Positions 1 through 10,169 are shown, numbered from the stretch's first letter. The stretch: DNA of 33,226 nucleotides from an uncultured Mycoplasma sp. (GCA_947648205.1 CANSNC010000008.1:1-33226); one strand, 5' to 3'. Made by a program: numbers and translations. Notes: a model not told the origin generated them from the letters alone.

Positions 1-56
1 TGAGTTATAAGTTGTGCTATTATGATGTTGCACTTCATATTTCATTCAGGGAATAA
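1..56 (+). CDS. C-terminal end of an unidentified upstream gene
   Basis: The third frame is open from the window edge (first full codon at position 3) and ends at TAA 54-56, encoding a tail that finishes ...DVALHISFRE. A T-tailed hairpin starts within the stop codon, as expected for the end of a transcription unit. Too little is present to name a family. The first frame is also open here but runs through the terminator, so the third frame is preferred. Confidence 0.35.
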   Translation, partial: SYKLCYYDVALHISFRE

Positions 57-81
57 GAACAGAATATGTTCTTATTTTTTT
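52..81 (+). terminator. Rho-independent terminator
   Basis: A perfect 9-bp stem (AATAAGAAC 52-60 with GTTCTTATT 68-76) with a 7-nt loop is followed by a run of T. It separates the upstream gene from the suf operon. Confidence 0.8.
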
Positions 82-121
82 ATTAAATTTAATAAAATAG
101 TGTATTATATATTAGACAAAG

Positions 122-139
122 AATATGATGCAGCATATT
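122..139. promoter_or_regulatory. Near-perfect 18-bp palindrome upstream of the suf operon
   Basis: AATATG-A-TGCA-G-CATATT is symmetrical except for one A/G position. It lies about 50 bp before the sufC start and downstream of TATTAT-like -10 candidates near 102-112. Its placement suits an operator or a leader hairpin. No regulator is identified, so this is inference from symmetry and position. Confidence 0.3.
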
Positions 140-188
140 TTCTTTATACAAGAAATAGCTGTATCTTTTTTTATTTATGGGGTTTTAA

Positions 189-938
189 ATGAAAAAAATA
201 ACTATTAAAAATTTATCTGCATCAATAAATGAAAAAGAAATTTTAAAGGATATATCAATTGAATTTGGGCAGGGAGAAATCATTGCAATAATTGGACCTA
301 ATGGACATGGTAAGTCAACATTTGTCAAATCACTAACACATCACTATTTGGTTGAAATCACAAAGGGAAAAATAAAAATAGATAATAAAGATATTAGTGA
401 TCTTTCAACTGATGAAATTTCAAGATTGGGTTTGTTTTTAGCACCACAACATTCTGAAGAGATACCAGGTGTTTTAATGGTTGATTATTTAAAATCAATA
501 ATAAATGTAAGAAGAGAGAAAAAAATAACGTTACCTGAATTTTATAAATTAATTGAAACTAATTTAAGTGAACTACAAATGAATAGGGAATTTTTGCATA
601 GATTTGTAAATCACGGATTTAGTGGTGGAGAAAAAAAGAAATGTGAAATTTTGCAAATGAAATTAGCTAATCCAGATTTTGCAATTTTGGATGAAATTGA
701 TTCAGGATTAGATGTTGATTCATTAAGAATAATTATCAATCAAATTAAAGAGTGACATAACAAAAATAGAACATTATTAATAATATCTCATCATGAAAAT
801 TTATTTAGAGAAATAAAACCTACAAAAGTTGTTGTTATTTATAATGGAAAAATAGGAAAAATAGGTGGTTATGAAATTTTAGAACGAGTTTATAAAGATG
901 GTTATGGTTGAATCAGCAAGGAAATAGGTAAACCATAA
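189..938 (+). CDS. sufC: Fe-S cluster assembly ATPase SufC
   Basis: A 249-residue cytoplasmic ABC-type ATPase that powers the SufBCD scaffold. The Walker A motif GPNGHGKST is at residues 36-44, the Q-loop glutamine is near 87, the ABC signature FSGGEKK is at 144-150, and Walker B with FAILDEIDSGLD is at 164-175. The TGA at 753-755 is Trp189; the H-loop SHH (200-202) lies beyond it, so stopping there would remove an essential motif. Length matches the family. First gene of a tightly packed suf operon, with its TAA overlapping the next ATG by one base. Confidence 0.95.
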
Positions 939-1552
939 TGAATAATATTATTTTTTTAGAAAATCATAACTTTAACAAAACTATTAAAGTTGATAGTAAT
1001 AAAAATGCAAATTTATATGTGATTGATACTTTAGAGAAGGAAACAAATTTAAAAATAGAAGTTTATGTAGAAAATAATGCAAATGTTGATATTATTATTT
1101 CCTCTTTAAATAAAAAAGAGTTTTATAAAAAATACAATGTCATTATTCATCATTTAGGAAATAATTCTATTAGTACTTGCCAAGTATTTGGAGTTAATAA
1201 TGATAATTCTCATACTCTTTTTGATCTTGAAGCAATTATAAAGGATAATTCTATTGGAAATTATTGTGAACAATCAATTAAGGGTGTACTTTTATCTGAT
1301 GATTCAAAAATTGAAGGAAAACCAAACTTAATAATTAATACAAACAATATTAAAGCAAAACATGCATTAGCAATAGGTAGATTAAATCCTGCTCATATTT
1401 ATTATTTACAAAATAAAGGAATATCAAAATCTGATGCAATAAAATTAATTTTAACTAGTTATTTTAATGTTATTTTATATAAATTAGATAATGAAAAAGA
1501 TAGACAAAAAGTTATTGATAAAATTTATAAAGAAATTGGTGATATAGGGTAA
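938..1552 (+). CDS. sufD: SufD-like scaffold subunit, shortened
   Basis: A 204-residue protein of the SufB/SufD beta-helix family. The C-terminal part carries the typical run of this family, KAKHALAIGRL near residues 144-154, followed by a helical tail (GISKSDAIKLIL) that matches the SufB tail ([12 protein letters not shown]). SufD is commonly around 400 residues or more, so this copy keeps little beyond the core and C-terminus. It overlaps sufC by one base and precedes sufS, the usual Firmicutes order. SufD is expected to form a heterodimer with SufB and bind SufC. The name rests on position plus the C-terminal motifs. Confidence 0.8.
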   Translation: MNNIIFLENHNFNKTIKVDSNKNANLYVIDTLEKETNLKIEVYVENNANVDIIISSLNKKEFYKKYNVIIHHLGNNSISTCQVFGVNNDNSHTLFDLEAIIKDNSIGNYCEQSIKGVLLSDDSKIEGKPNLIINTNNIKAKHALAIGRLNPAHIYYLQNKGISKSDAIKLILTSYFNVILYKLDNEKDRQKVIDKIYKEIGDIG

Positions 1553-1556
1553 TTTT

Positions 1557-2771
1557 ATGAGTAATATTAGAAAAGACTTTGAGTGATTTAATCAAAACCC
1601 TAACATGGTTTATTTAGATAGTGCTGCCACTTCATTAAAACCAAAACAAGTTATTTTGAAAACAAGTGAATATATTAATAATGATTGTACAAATCCACAT
1701 AATACTGATTCACTATTTTCATATAAAGTTTATAGCGTTATAGAGGAAACAAGAAAATTATTAGCTGAATATATTAATGGTAATTATAAAGAAATAATTT
1801 TTACTCCAAGTGCTACATTTTCTTTAAATATGATTGCTGATTCATTGGAAGAATATTTAAATACGAATGATGAGATTTTAATAACAAATGCAGAGCATGC
1901 TTCAAATATTTTGCCATGATTGAAGTTGAAAGAAAGAAAAAATATTAAATTAATATTTGCAGATTCTAAAATTAAAAATATTTCTCCTGAAGAACATGAT
2001 ATTTTAAATAAAATAACTAATAGAACTAAAATTGTCTCTTTTGCAAATGGGACAAATTTAATTGGAACAAAAATAGATGCTGAAAAGCTTTCAAAATTAA
2101 TAAAAGAAAAAAAGTCAGATGTAATAGTAATAGTTGATGCTACACAATATCTTTCTCATTCTAAAATGGATGTTAAAAATTCATCTATAGATGTTGTTGT
2201 TGGTTCTGCACACAAAATGTTTGGACCTACAGGAATTGGTTTTATGTATGTAAAAGAATCTTTATTGAATAAAATTAATTCTCAAGTAGTTGGTGGGGGA
2301 ATGAATCATGTAATAACAAGAGATCATTTTGAGGCCAATGATGGTTTTTCAAAATTTGAAGCAGGTACTCCAAATGTAGCAGGTATATATGGATGAAATG
2401 CAGCATTAAAATATTATGCTCAACTAGATCTTTGTAATTTAAGAGACAATATTTATAAACTTAAAAAATATTTAGATGACAATTTGTCAGAAATAAAAGG
2501 AATCAAAATCTATAATAAAGGAATAGATTCTTTCATTACAATTTTTTCTTATGAAAATGTTTTTAGTCAGGATTTAGCAGGTTTTTTAGGATCAAAAAAT
2601 ATTATTGTTAGAAGTGGATTGTCTTGTGCAAAACTTACATATGAAATAATAAATTATGAACATGTTGTTAGAGTGTCAATGCATTTTTATACAACAAAAG
2701 AAGATATAGATAAATTACTTAATGTTTTAAAGAATTATAAAAAAGGAGATGAGATAGATGCCATCATTTAA
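1557..2771 (+). CDS. sufS: Cysteine desulfurase SufS
   Basis: A 404-residue PLP-dependent desulfurase that takes sulfur from L-cysteine. The start at 1557 gives MSNIRKDFEWF, the normal N-terminus, and reads TGA as Trp at 1584, 1917 and 2394. Visible features are YLDSAATSLKP near residues 18-28, the PLP-binding lysine in SAHK (Lys220), and the catalytic cysteine in RSGLSCA (Cys357). Length matches group II desulfurases. It begins 4 bp after the sufD stop and its end overlaps sufU by 14 bp. Confidence 0.95.
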
Positions 2772-3198
2772 TAATGATCCAATAATTATTAGACAAATGA
2801 TTATTGAAAGATATGAATCACCTATTTATAAAATTGAAAATGATGATATAAAATCAGTTAAAGGTTATAGTAGTTATAATCATAAATCAGATTCATGCAT
2901 TGATAATATTACAGTATATTTAAAAATGGAAAATGATTTTGTAGTGGATGCAAGATTTTCAGGAATTGGATGTGCTATAAGTACATCATCCACTGATATT
3001 TTATGTGAAATCATTATTGGAAAAAATAAGAATCAAATTATTTCTATTTTAGATAATTATTACAATATGATTAATCAAGAGGAATACAATTTGGAAGAAA
3101 TTAAAGAATTATACATTTTTCAAAATGTTGGTAATCAAATAAATAGAGTGAAATGTGCTTTAGTTGGTGTTAATTCAATTAAAAATATACTAGTTTAA
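2758..3198 (+). CDS. sufU: Sulfur-transfer protein SufU
   Basis: A 146-residue SufU/IscU-fold protein. The metal-binding set of SufU is conserved: Cys47 and Asp49 (SCID), Cys72 (GIGCA) and Cys133 (VKCAL). In Gram-positive bacteria SufU is a zinc-bound acceptor of persulfide sulfur from SufS rather than a true scaffold. The start overlaps the sufS end by 14 bp, with AAAAGGAGATGAG just upstream as a strong Shine-Dalgarno, supporting translational coupling. Confidence 0.92.
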   Translation: MPSFNNDPIIIRQMIIERYESPIYKIENDDIKSVKGYSSYNHKSDSCIDNITVYLKMENDFVVDARFSGIGCAISTSSTDILCEIIIGKNKNQIISILDNYYNMINQEEYNLEEIKELYIFQNVGNQINRVKCALVGVNSIKNILV

Positions 3199-3211
3199 AA
3201 AAGGATTGATA

Positions 3212-4609
3212 ATGATAAAAAAGAAAGATATTAATACAAAATATGAATATGGATTTTCTGATAAAGATAATGCAATAATAAAATTCAACAAAGGTCTTAA
3301 TGAAGAAGTTATTAGAAATATTTCTAAAATTAAAAATGAGCCAAAATGAATGTTAGACATAAGATTAGAAGGGTATCGTAATTTTTTAAAATTAAGTAAT
3401 CCAAAGTGAGGACCTAGTTTAGAATTTATTAATTTTGATGATTATATTTATTACAATAGTTCAAATAAGAAAAGTGAAAAAGATTGAGAAAAAGTACCAG
3501 TTGAAATTAAAAATACTTTTAAAAAACTTGGTATCCCAGAAGCTGAAGCTAAATTTTTAAATGGTGTAAGTGCGCAATATGATTCAGAAATAGTTTATAA
3601 AAAATTGCAATCTAATTTAGAAAAAAAAGGTGTAATTTTTACAAATGTAGAAACAGCAGTTTTAAAATATCCAGATCTTGTTAAAAAATACTTTGGCAAA
3701 TTAGTTTCTTCAAATGACAATAAATATGCAGCTTTAAATACAGCTGTTTGATCTGGAGGTTCATTTATTTATGTTCCAAAAGATGTTGTTTTAGAAAAAC
3801 CTTTACAAGCATATTTTAGAATAAATGGATTGGCAACTGGTCAATTTGAAAGAACATTAATTATAATAGAAGAAGGAGCAAAAGTTCATTATGTTGAAGG
3901 ATGTACAGCACCAATATATAGTGAAAATAATTTGCATGCAGCTGTTGTTGAATGCTTTGTACATAAAAAAGCAAATTTAAGATATACAACAATACAAAAT
4001 TGATCTAAGAATGTTTTAAATTTAGTTACAAAAAGAGCAAAAGTTTATGAACATGCAAATATGTCATGAATTGATGGAAATATAGGTGCAGGCATTAATA
4101 TGAAATATCCTTCAAGTATTCTTTGTGAAAAATATGCAAGTAGTGATTGTATTTCAATTGCAGTTGCTTCAAAAGGTGTTATTCAAGATGCAGGAGCAAA
4201 AATGATTCATTTAGCCCCTTATACTAAATCTAAAATAATATCTAAATCTGTTTCTTTAAATGGTGGTGACACAAGATATAGAGGATTAGTAAAAATCACA
4301 AAAGATGCAATTCATTCTCATGCTAGTGTTGAATGTGATACACTAATTCTGGATTCAATATCAAGAAGTGATACTGTACCATTAGAAATGATTGCAAATA
4401 AACTTTCTTTTCTTGAGCATGAAGCAAAAGTTTCAAACATAAGTGAAGAACAGTTATATTATTTAATGAGTAAGGGTTTAAGTAAGGATGAAGCAGAATA
4501 TTTGATTGTATTAGGGTTTTTAGAACCTTTCGCTAAAGAATTACCAATGGAGTATGCAATTGAATTAAATCGCTTGGTAAAATTGGATATGGAAGGTTCA
4601 GTTGGTTAA
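3212..4609 (+). CDS. sufB: Fe-S cluster scaffold SufB
   Basis: A 465-residue scaffold on which new Fe-S clusters form in complex with SufC and SufD. The N-terminal half has the SufB pattern, including [14 protein letters not shown] and [13 protein letters not shown]. The C-terminal half has [15 protein letters not shown] and YRGLVKI, then a cysteine-containing ECDTLIL strand and the ELNRLV tail. Several TGA codons are read as Trp. An AAAGGA Shine-Dalgarno lies before the ATG. Last gene of the operon, with a tRNA gene close behind. Confidence 0.94.
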
Positions 4610-4633
4610 AGAATTTTATACTTTTTCCTTTTT

Positions 4634-4709
4634 GTCCTTGTAGCTCAATTGGTAGAGCATTTGTCTTCGGAACAAAGGGTTGTAGGTTCAAATCCTATCA
4701 AGGGCGCCA
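4634..4709 (+). tRNA. tRNA-Arg (anticodon UCG)
   Basis: A 76-nt cloverleaf. The 7-bp acceptor stem pairs GTCCTTG with CAAGGGC, the D-stem is GCTC/GAGC, and the anticodon stem TTTGT/ACAAA holds loop CTTCGGA with TCG at positions 34-36. The T-arm is GTAGG-TTCAAAT-CCTAT, the discriminator is G, and CCA is encoded. It lies 24 bp downstream of sufB and is followed by a terminator, so it may be partly co-transcribed with the suf operon. Confidence 0.93.
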
Positions 4710-4721
4710 TTTAATATTAAG

Positions 4722-4758
4722 TGCTTATTAGTAACTATTTCGCTAATAAGCATTTTTT
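4722..4758 (+). terminator. Rho-independent terminator after tRNA-Arg
   Basis: The stem TGCTTATTAG (4722-4731) pairs with CTAATAAGCA (4743-4752) and is followed by six T. It closes the suf/tRNA-Arg unit. Confidence 0.85.
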
Positions 4759-4772
4759 GAAAGGGGTATAAA

Positions 4773-5207
4773 ATGACTGATTTAGAAAAAGAATTTAATT
4801 TAAATATGGATAAAGCAATTAATAATTTCCAATATGTATATCCAACATATCAAGATAAATTATTTTTTTTAAAAGAGCTTAAAAATAATCCTAATTTATT
4901 AGATTCTCATAAACATAAAAATTTATTAGAAGAATCAATGTATTTATTAGTGAAAAATGCAAAAGTGACTGAAACTAGAAAAATGCAACAAAAATTAATT
5001 TTGCCAATTCTTACAAAATTATTTCAACATGCACCAGTTAGTGAGGTTAGTAAGGAATTTGAACAAGACCAAAAAGCATTTGCAATTTTTTGTATAACAG
5101 CTTTATCTTTTAAATTTGAAAATACAATGAAAGATCATGGTGAAACTCACCATAAAAATATAATTGAAGTATTGGAAAAATATACTTCAGAATTATCAAA
5201 TTTATAG
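4773..5207 (+). CDS. Conserved-looking small helical protein, function unknown
   Basis: A 144-residue, charged, probably all-helical soluble protein beginning MTDLEKEFNLNMDKAINNF. It has no signal peptide or membrane segment. I recognise no family. A Shine-Dalgarno AAAGGGG lies just before the ATG. It is followed after about 40 bp by a small membrane-protein gene with its own ribosome site, and no terminator separates them, so the two may form an operon. Confidence 0.75.
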   Translation: MTDLEKEFNLNMDKAINNFQYVYPTYQDKLFFLKELKNNPNLLDSHKHKNLLEESMYLLVKNAKVTETRKMQQKLILPILTKLFQHAPVSEVSKEFEQDQKAFAIFCITALSFKFENTMKDHGETHHKNIIEVLEKYTSELSNL

Positions 5208-5248
5208 TGTAATATTAAATGGTATATAAAAGAAAGGAGAACAAACAA

Positions 5249-5467
5249 ATGAAAAAGATTAGTACAATATTAATGGCTATATTATGAACTTTAACTGCTT
5301 TATCAATTTTAGCTGTTGGTGTTTATAACATTGTAGATAATAGTCAAGCTTGTTTATGAGCATGATTCTTACCTGCTATTATAGCAGTTGTTTCAATTGG
5401 ATATACAGCAATTCACTTTGTTGTAAAATCAACTTTAAACAAAAAAGCAATGTTACAAAACAATTAA
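5249..5467 (+). CDS. Small two-helix membrane protein
   Basis: A 72-residue protein starting MKKISTILMAILWTL and containing three Trp encoded by TGA. Two hydrophobic stretches, about residues 5-25 and 36-58, would span the membrane. The ribosome site AAAGGAGAACA lies 5-15 bp upstream and a strong terminator follows directly. The function is unknown. Its position suggests co-expression with the 144-residue protein ahead of it. Confidence 0.75.
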
Positions 5468-5476
5468 TTAAAAATC

Positions 5477-5509
5477 AAAAGATTGCAAAACATTTTGCAA
5501 TCTTTTTTT
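5477..5509 (+). terminator. Strong Rho-independent terminator
   Basis: AAAAGATTGCAAAA and TTTTGCAATCTTTT form a long near-continuous stem followed by T residues, directly after the small membrane protein gene. Confidence 0.88.
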
Positions 5510-5576
5510 ATTTTCTAATATAACCATATTATTATTTTTGCTATGAAAAAAAGTAATTTATGCGAATAATATTTGA

Positions 5577-5582
5577 TATAAT
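5577..5582 (+). promoter_or_regulatory. Likely -10 box for the large lipoprotein gene
   Basis: A consensus TATAAT lies 80 bp upstream of the ATG, with no clear -35 hexamer. The implied leader is about 70 nt. Confidence 0.4.
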
Positions 5583-5661
5583 TTTTATTACACTTCTAAA
5601 AATGGTAAAATATATATTTATAGGGGGATTATTTTTATAAACTAAAAATAATAATTAATAT

Positions 5662-8241
5662 ATGAGACCTATTAAAAAATTATTTTCTTCTATTTCAATT
5701 TTAGCTTTTTTATCAATGGCTGTTGTTCCAACATTTTCATGTTCAAATTCTATAAACTCAAAAGATAGTCAAAATGGTGGTGATTTGAATTTGGATCAAT
5801 CAGAGCTTGATGATTCAAAAGGAATTTTAGATAGTAGAATCTCTGAACATTTATTGAATGTTAAAGAAATTAAATACACAGAAATTGAATCTAACATATT
5901 TGGATTTGATATGTATAAAGAAGATTTTTTAAGATATTTTAATCCTTTCACTGCTGTAGCTTTAACAAATGTAAATAAAGATTACTTAAAATTAGATGTT
6001 TATTCACTATTGGAAAGAATATATAAATCAAGTGATTCAAAAATTGATTTAAGTATTACTAAAGAAAATATTAATTTTGATACTACAAATGATAGTATTT
6101 CTATTGATTTTGAAATAACTATATCAAATACAAATAAGTTAGCAAGATATTTTGTTGTAAATAATAAAGAATTTTTTGTAACTCCATTTACCACTAGAAT
6201 ATTAAAAATAAAAGCCCCAATGCAAAAATTAACATATACAATAAATTATGATGCTTCAACAAAAAGAAATTATTTACAGTGATTATGTGAAAATGTTTCT
6301 TTTCAAGTGGATGATAAAATATTTGATGTGAAAGACTTTTCATTCAATTTAAAAAAATCATATGCAATACCATATTTTGTAAAAAATATATTTGTTGAAA
6401 ATCAAAATTATATTAATGAAAGTGAATTTGATTTAAAAAAATTAACTTCTGAAGAAGTTAAACAAGATATTGCAAATCATTTTATAACAACTAGAGAATC
6501 TATTTTGAAGTACATTGGTTATGCTCATCCAATATTACAAGAAATTGTAAAGAATGAATCTCTTGATAAAACTATTAAAACACTTGCTCCAACTATAGCG
6601 AATATTTTAGTAGAAAGTAAATTAATAGATCAAGCACTGGTTCCATTTGTTGTAGATTTATTGTCTAATGAAAAAGGAATATTAACAATTTTTAATGAGC
6701 AAAAAGAAGTTTTTACAAACATTATTTCAAAATTTTTAAAAGATTCAAGTATTCCAATAGAGTCAATTAATGAAATTTTAAAAGATCTTTCTCCATCAAT
6801 GACTGATGAAAAAAAGGAAATGTTTTTAAATTTAATTAAAAGTGATTTTATACCAGCACAATATCAACCAATTCTTATAAGTATTTCACAACTTGTATTT
6901 AATGATTCAAATATTTTGAATTTAATTGATGCAATTTTTGGTGAATTAAATGAACAAGTGCAAGGTTTGCTTCCACAAACTGAATTAATTAAATCTATTT
7001 TTAGTTTTTTAAAATTTGCCTTTACAAAAAATCAAGATGGTACATATGAAAATACTTTGCAATTATTATTCAAGGATAAGAATTTTGTTGCTAGTATATT
7101 AAAAAATATTCTTCCAGTTTTTGGTATGGATGGATATGAAAAAATGATTGACCAAATCTATACAAACAACAATAATTTTAATATTACTAAATTTACAAAT
7201 TTATTAAACACATCAATAATCCCTTTTGCTGAATTTTTAGCTACTAAAGAAAATTATGAAATAGTTAGTCAATTTGTTACTCAAAATAATAATGATGTCT
7301 ATTCATATAATAAAAACACTCAGCAAGTAACTTATAAATATGAATTGAATTTTGTCTTTAAAAAAGAGTTCAGATTAGAATTACAACCATTCTATAATAT
7401 ATTGCCACCAAATATGGATGTTAATGGTACCAATGTTCCAATTTCTATTATATTAGGTGTTGATGTATTGCCTTACTTTTTTACATTTGGCGTAAATGAC
7501 TCTTTAGATATGTTGTTTAGTGCTAATAACAATTATTTATATTTGACACCAGTTCAAGAATTGGATCATTATGTTTTTAATTACACAATACCATATACTG
7601 TTGATTTCAAATTAAATATGCCTTCAGGTTTTGATAAGATGTTTAGAGAATATGATGAAAAGCTTTTTGGATGAGATTGAGGTTTAGATACTATTCCTTG
7701 AGGATTTATTAAATCTTTTTCTTATTCCTTCTTATTTCCTTCATATACTCTTTCAGGTAGTTTAAATGCAACTCATTCTAATTGATTAAATTATAATTAT
7801 TTACCTTCTCTTCCATCTTTAGATTTAACATTTAAATGAAATGAACTAACTGATGCTCAATTACAATCTTTATCTACATTTATTCAATCAACAGATTCTA
7901 ATACTTATGTAGTTCACAATAAAAGTGGTAAAGAAAGAACATTCACTGGTAAAAAACCTGTCTTAATAGAAAGTAAAAGAGAAGAACTTCAAAATATGAT
8001 GTTTACTATTGGAGAAGGATTTAAATCACTGCCAGGTAATATGCAACCTGTGATTTCAATTAATCCAACAGTTGATGGAAAAATTGTTTATACTGGAAGT
8101 CTTGATCAAGGTGTTAATATAAAAATAATGGAAATATCAGTTTATTTTCCAAATCCAAGAATTATAGATTTGAACAATTCAAATATTGATACAAATACAT
8201 TTGTTTATCAAAATATGTATAAAAAAAGTTTCTCATTCTAG
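5662..8241 (+). CDS. Large putative surface lipoprotein
   Basis: An 859-residue protein. The N-terminus MRPIKKLF is followed by a hydrophobic stretch (9-25) ending in TFSC, so Cys27 is a plausible lipidation site although the lipobox is relaxed. A low-complexity Ser/Asn/Asp linker follows, then a long globular body with no motif I recognise. TGA is read as Trp many times, clustered near residues 670-720. ATG 5662 is the first start after an in-frame stop at 5656-5658. No Shine-Dalgarno sits at normal distance; the only G-rich run is about 35 bp upstream. Probably displayed on the outer membrane face. A terminator follows. Confidence 0.8.
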
Positions 8242-8257
8242 ATTAATTTTTAAATAT

Positions 8258-8290
8258 AAACTTATAATTGATTTTGATTATAAGTTTTTT
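8258..8290 (+). terminator. Rho-independent terminator
   Basis: AAACTTATAAT (8258-8268) pairs with ATTATAAGTTT (8277-8287) and runs into T residues, just after the lipoprotein stop. Confidence 0.85.
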
Positions 8291-8424
8291 ATTTTATTAA
8301 ATTTGTAAAACAAGTTAATTTTTCTATATTTTTACTTTATAAATTACTGTTTAAAGTTGTTTTAACAGATTTTTTGAATTTTAAAAAATACCCCTCTAAA
8401 CTATTAATTACATACTATATAGTT

Positions 8425-8430
8425 TATAAT
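8425..8430 (+). promoter_or_regulatory. Likely -10 box for the DJ-1/PfpI gene
   Basis: A consensus TATAAT lies 27 bp before the chosen ATG at 8458. It sits downstream of longer in-frame start candidates, which argues against them. Confidence 0.45.
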
Positions 8431-8457
8431 TATGGTATGAATTTAAGTGGGGTTTGT

Positions 8458-9057
8458 ATGACAATTGAAGAAAATGAAAAAAAAATTGCTGTTTCTAATG
8501 TAAGAATAGCAATAATGGTAGCAAATGAAAGTGAAGATATTGAAGTCTTGGCACCTTATGATCTCTGAAGAAGAGCAGGTTTAATTGTAGAATTGGTTTC
8601 TGTAGAGAAAAAAAATACAATTATATTACAGTCTGGAGCTAAGATGTATTGTAATAGTATTATTGAAAGAACAAATTTAGATCAATTTCATGCAATTTAT
8701 CTGCCAGGTGGTAGAGGTCATACAAAGTTTTTAGAAGAAAAATATTCTTCTGATAAACTTATAAAAACACTAAGAAAATTCGCAAATGAACAAAATAAAT
8801 GGTTGCTTGCTATGTGTGCATCACCTTCTATTTTGGGCATTTTAAGTGTGTTGGGTAATTCAAAAGCAACCGCTTATCCAGGATTTGAAAAATCTCTTGG
8901 AAAAAATTATGTTGATGAAGGTGTTGTTGCAAGTGGCAATGTTATAACAGGCAAATCTGTCGCCTATGCAATAGAGTTTTCATTACTTGTTATAGAAAAA
9001 TTGTTAGATAAAAAAACAAGAAATTCTGTAGCTAAAGAAATTTTATATGTAAAATAA
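8458..9057 (+). CDS. DJ-1/PfpI family protein
   Basis: A 199-residue cytoplasmic protein of the DJ-1/PfpI superfamily. The nucleophile-elbow cysteine is Cys120 in AMCASP. The acidic partner is Glu29, in a stretch ending PYDLWRRAG that matches the DJ-1 pattern around its conserved Glu. YLPGGRGH (81-88) is the usual glycine loop. Members act as protein/glyoxal deglycases, redox-sensing chaperones or amidases, and the exact role here cannot be told. ATG 8458 is chosen because AGTGGGG lies 6-12 bp upstream; longer in-frame starts exist at 8437 and earlier. It lies just ahead of hrcA, compatible with a stress role. Confidence 0.85.
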
Positions 9058-9072
9058 AATCTGATTTCTTGT

Positions 9073-9105
9073 AAAATATAAGTTGAATTATTCAACTTAT
9101 ATTTT
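9073..9105 (+). terminator. Terminator between the DJ-1 gene and hrcA
   Basis: A perfect 15-bp stem (9073-9087 with 9091-9105) and 3-nt loop, rich in A/T, with T-rich sequence after it. It starts 16 bp after the DJ-1 gene stop and ends 21 bp before hrcA. It could act in both directions because the left arm begins with A residues. Confidence 0.75.
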
Positions 9106-9126
9106 ATTTTATTATTGGAGCTTTTT

Positions 9127-10146
9127 ATGGAAATTACGAATAGACAAAAAGAGTTGTTGAAATATATTATTGAAGAGTACATTGAAACAGCACAACCTGT
9201 TGGAAGTAAAATCATTATAGAAAAGTATATGAAAAACATTTCAGGTGCAACTGTAAGAAATGAAATGGCTTTGCTTGAAACATTAGGTTTTCTTGAAAAG
9301 AATCATACATCATCTGGTAGAGTTCCATCAACAAAAGCATACAAACTTTATGATAAAGAATTTTCAATATCTTTAATTGATGAAAATATTAAATATAAAT
9401 TGAGACAAATATTTGAAAATAGAAAAAAATCAATTGATTTAATCATTGATGAAAGTTGTAAAGTAATTAGTGAATCAATGCAATTACCATTAGTGACAAT
9501 AGAGAGAAATAAAGATGTTTCACTAAAAAGAGTTGATTTAATTAAAATAAGTGAAAATACAGCATTAATGATTGTTATTTTATCTAATGGTGAATTGACT
9601 AAAAATGTTATTGAAATAAATGATAAGTCTGTTTTATCTGATTTATCTATTTGTATAAGAATATTTAATGATAGATTAATTGATTGCAAAATTAGTGAAT
9701 TAAATGAAAGGCTTGATATAGTTAAAAAGTTAATTAGAGAAAAAGTGCAATCATATGAATTTATTATGCAAGAAGTTGTAGAAAGAATTTTTAACATTCA
9801 AAATAAAATTATTACAAATGTTGTTGGTTCATCATCTCTAATTAATTTTCCAGAGTTTAATAATCATGAAAAATTAAAAGAAGTTTTAGTAATGTTGGAA
9901 AATACATCTGTTTGAGAACAAATAGCTTTAAAGCAGGAGAAATCTCATGATGGTAAAACTTCAATCACATTTGGTGATGAATTAGGTCAATCTGATGATG
10001 TTGTTTTTGCATCAACAGATATTGGTATTGATGATAATAAGACACAATTGGTTATGGTATCGCCAACAAGAGTTGATTATTCTAAAATAAAAGGACTTTT
10101 AGAATTTGTTCGTGAAGAGTTTAAAAAAGTGTGAAATAAAAAATAA
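9127..10146 (+). CDS. hrcA: Heat-inducible transcription repressor HrcA
   Basis: A 339-residue repressor of heat-shock genes that binds CIRCE operators. The N-terminal winged helix (about 1-75) carries the HrcA pattern: [24 protein letters not shown] begins the domain, followed by GATVRNEMA and [12 protein letters not shown]-like middle part and the C-terminal [16 protein letters not shown] complete the family pattern. TGA is Trp at 9913 and 10132. The start ATG 9127 has TGGAG at normal distance. No grpE/dnaK/dnaJ follows. A perfect CIRCE site lies at 22648-22674 in this window, a probable target. Confidence 0.95.
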
Positions 10147-10152
10147 TTTATG

Positions 10153-10158
10153 TATAAT
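10153..10158 (+). promoter_or_regulatory. Likely -10 box of the nusA operon
   Basis: A consensus TATAAT lies 7 bp after the hrcA stop and just before the hairpin at 10170. If used, transcription would start around 10165, placing that hairpin in the nusA leader. Confidence 0.45.
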
Positions 10159-10169
10159 TAAGCATACAG

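Noticed and set aside
753..755. In-frame TGA in sufC and dozens of similar TGA breaks in other genes, which look like nonsense mutations or fragmented genes
   Set aside because: Conserved motifs continue in the same frame beyond each TGA and several fall at family Trp positions, so UGA codes for Trp.
9348..9797. A 149-codon minus-strand open frame
   Set aside because: It lies antisense to hrcA, whose motifs are clear; the composition is that of an A/T-rich shadow.
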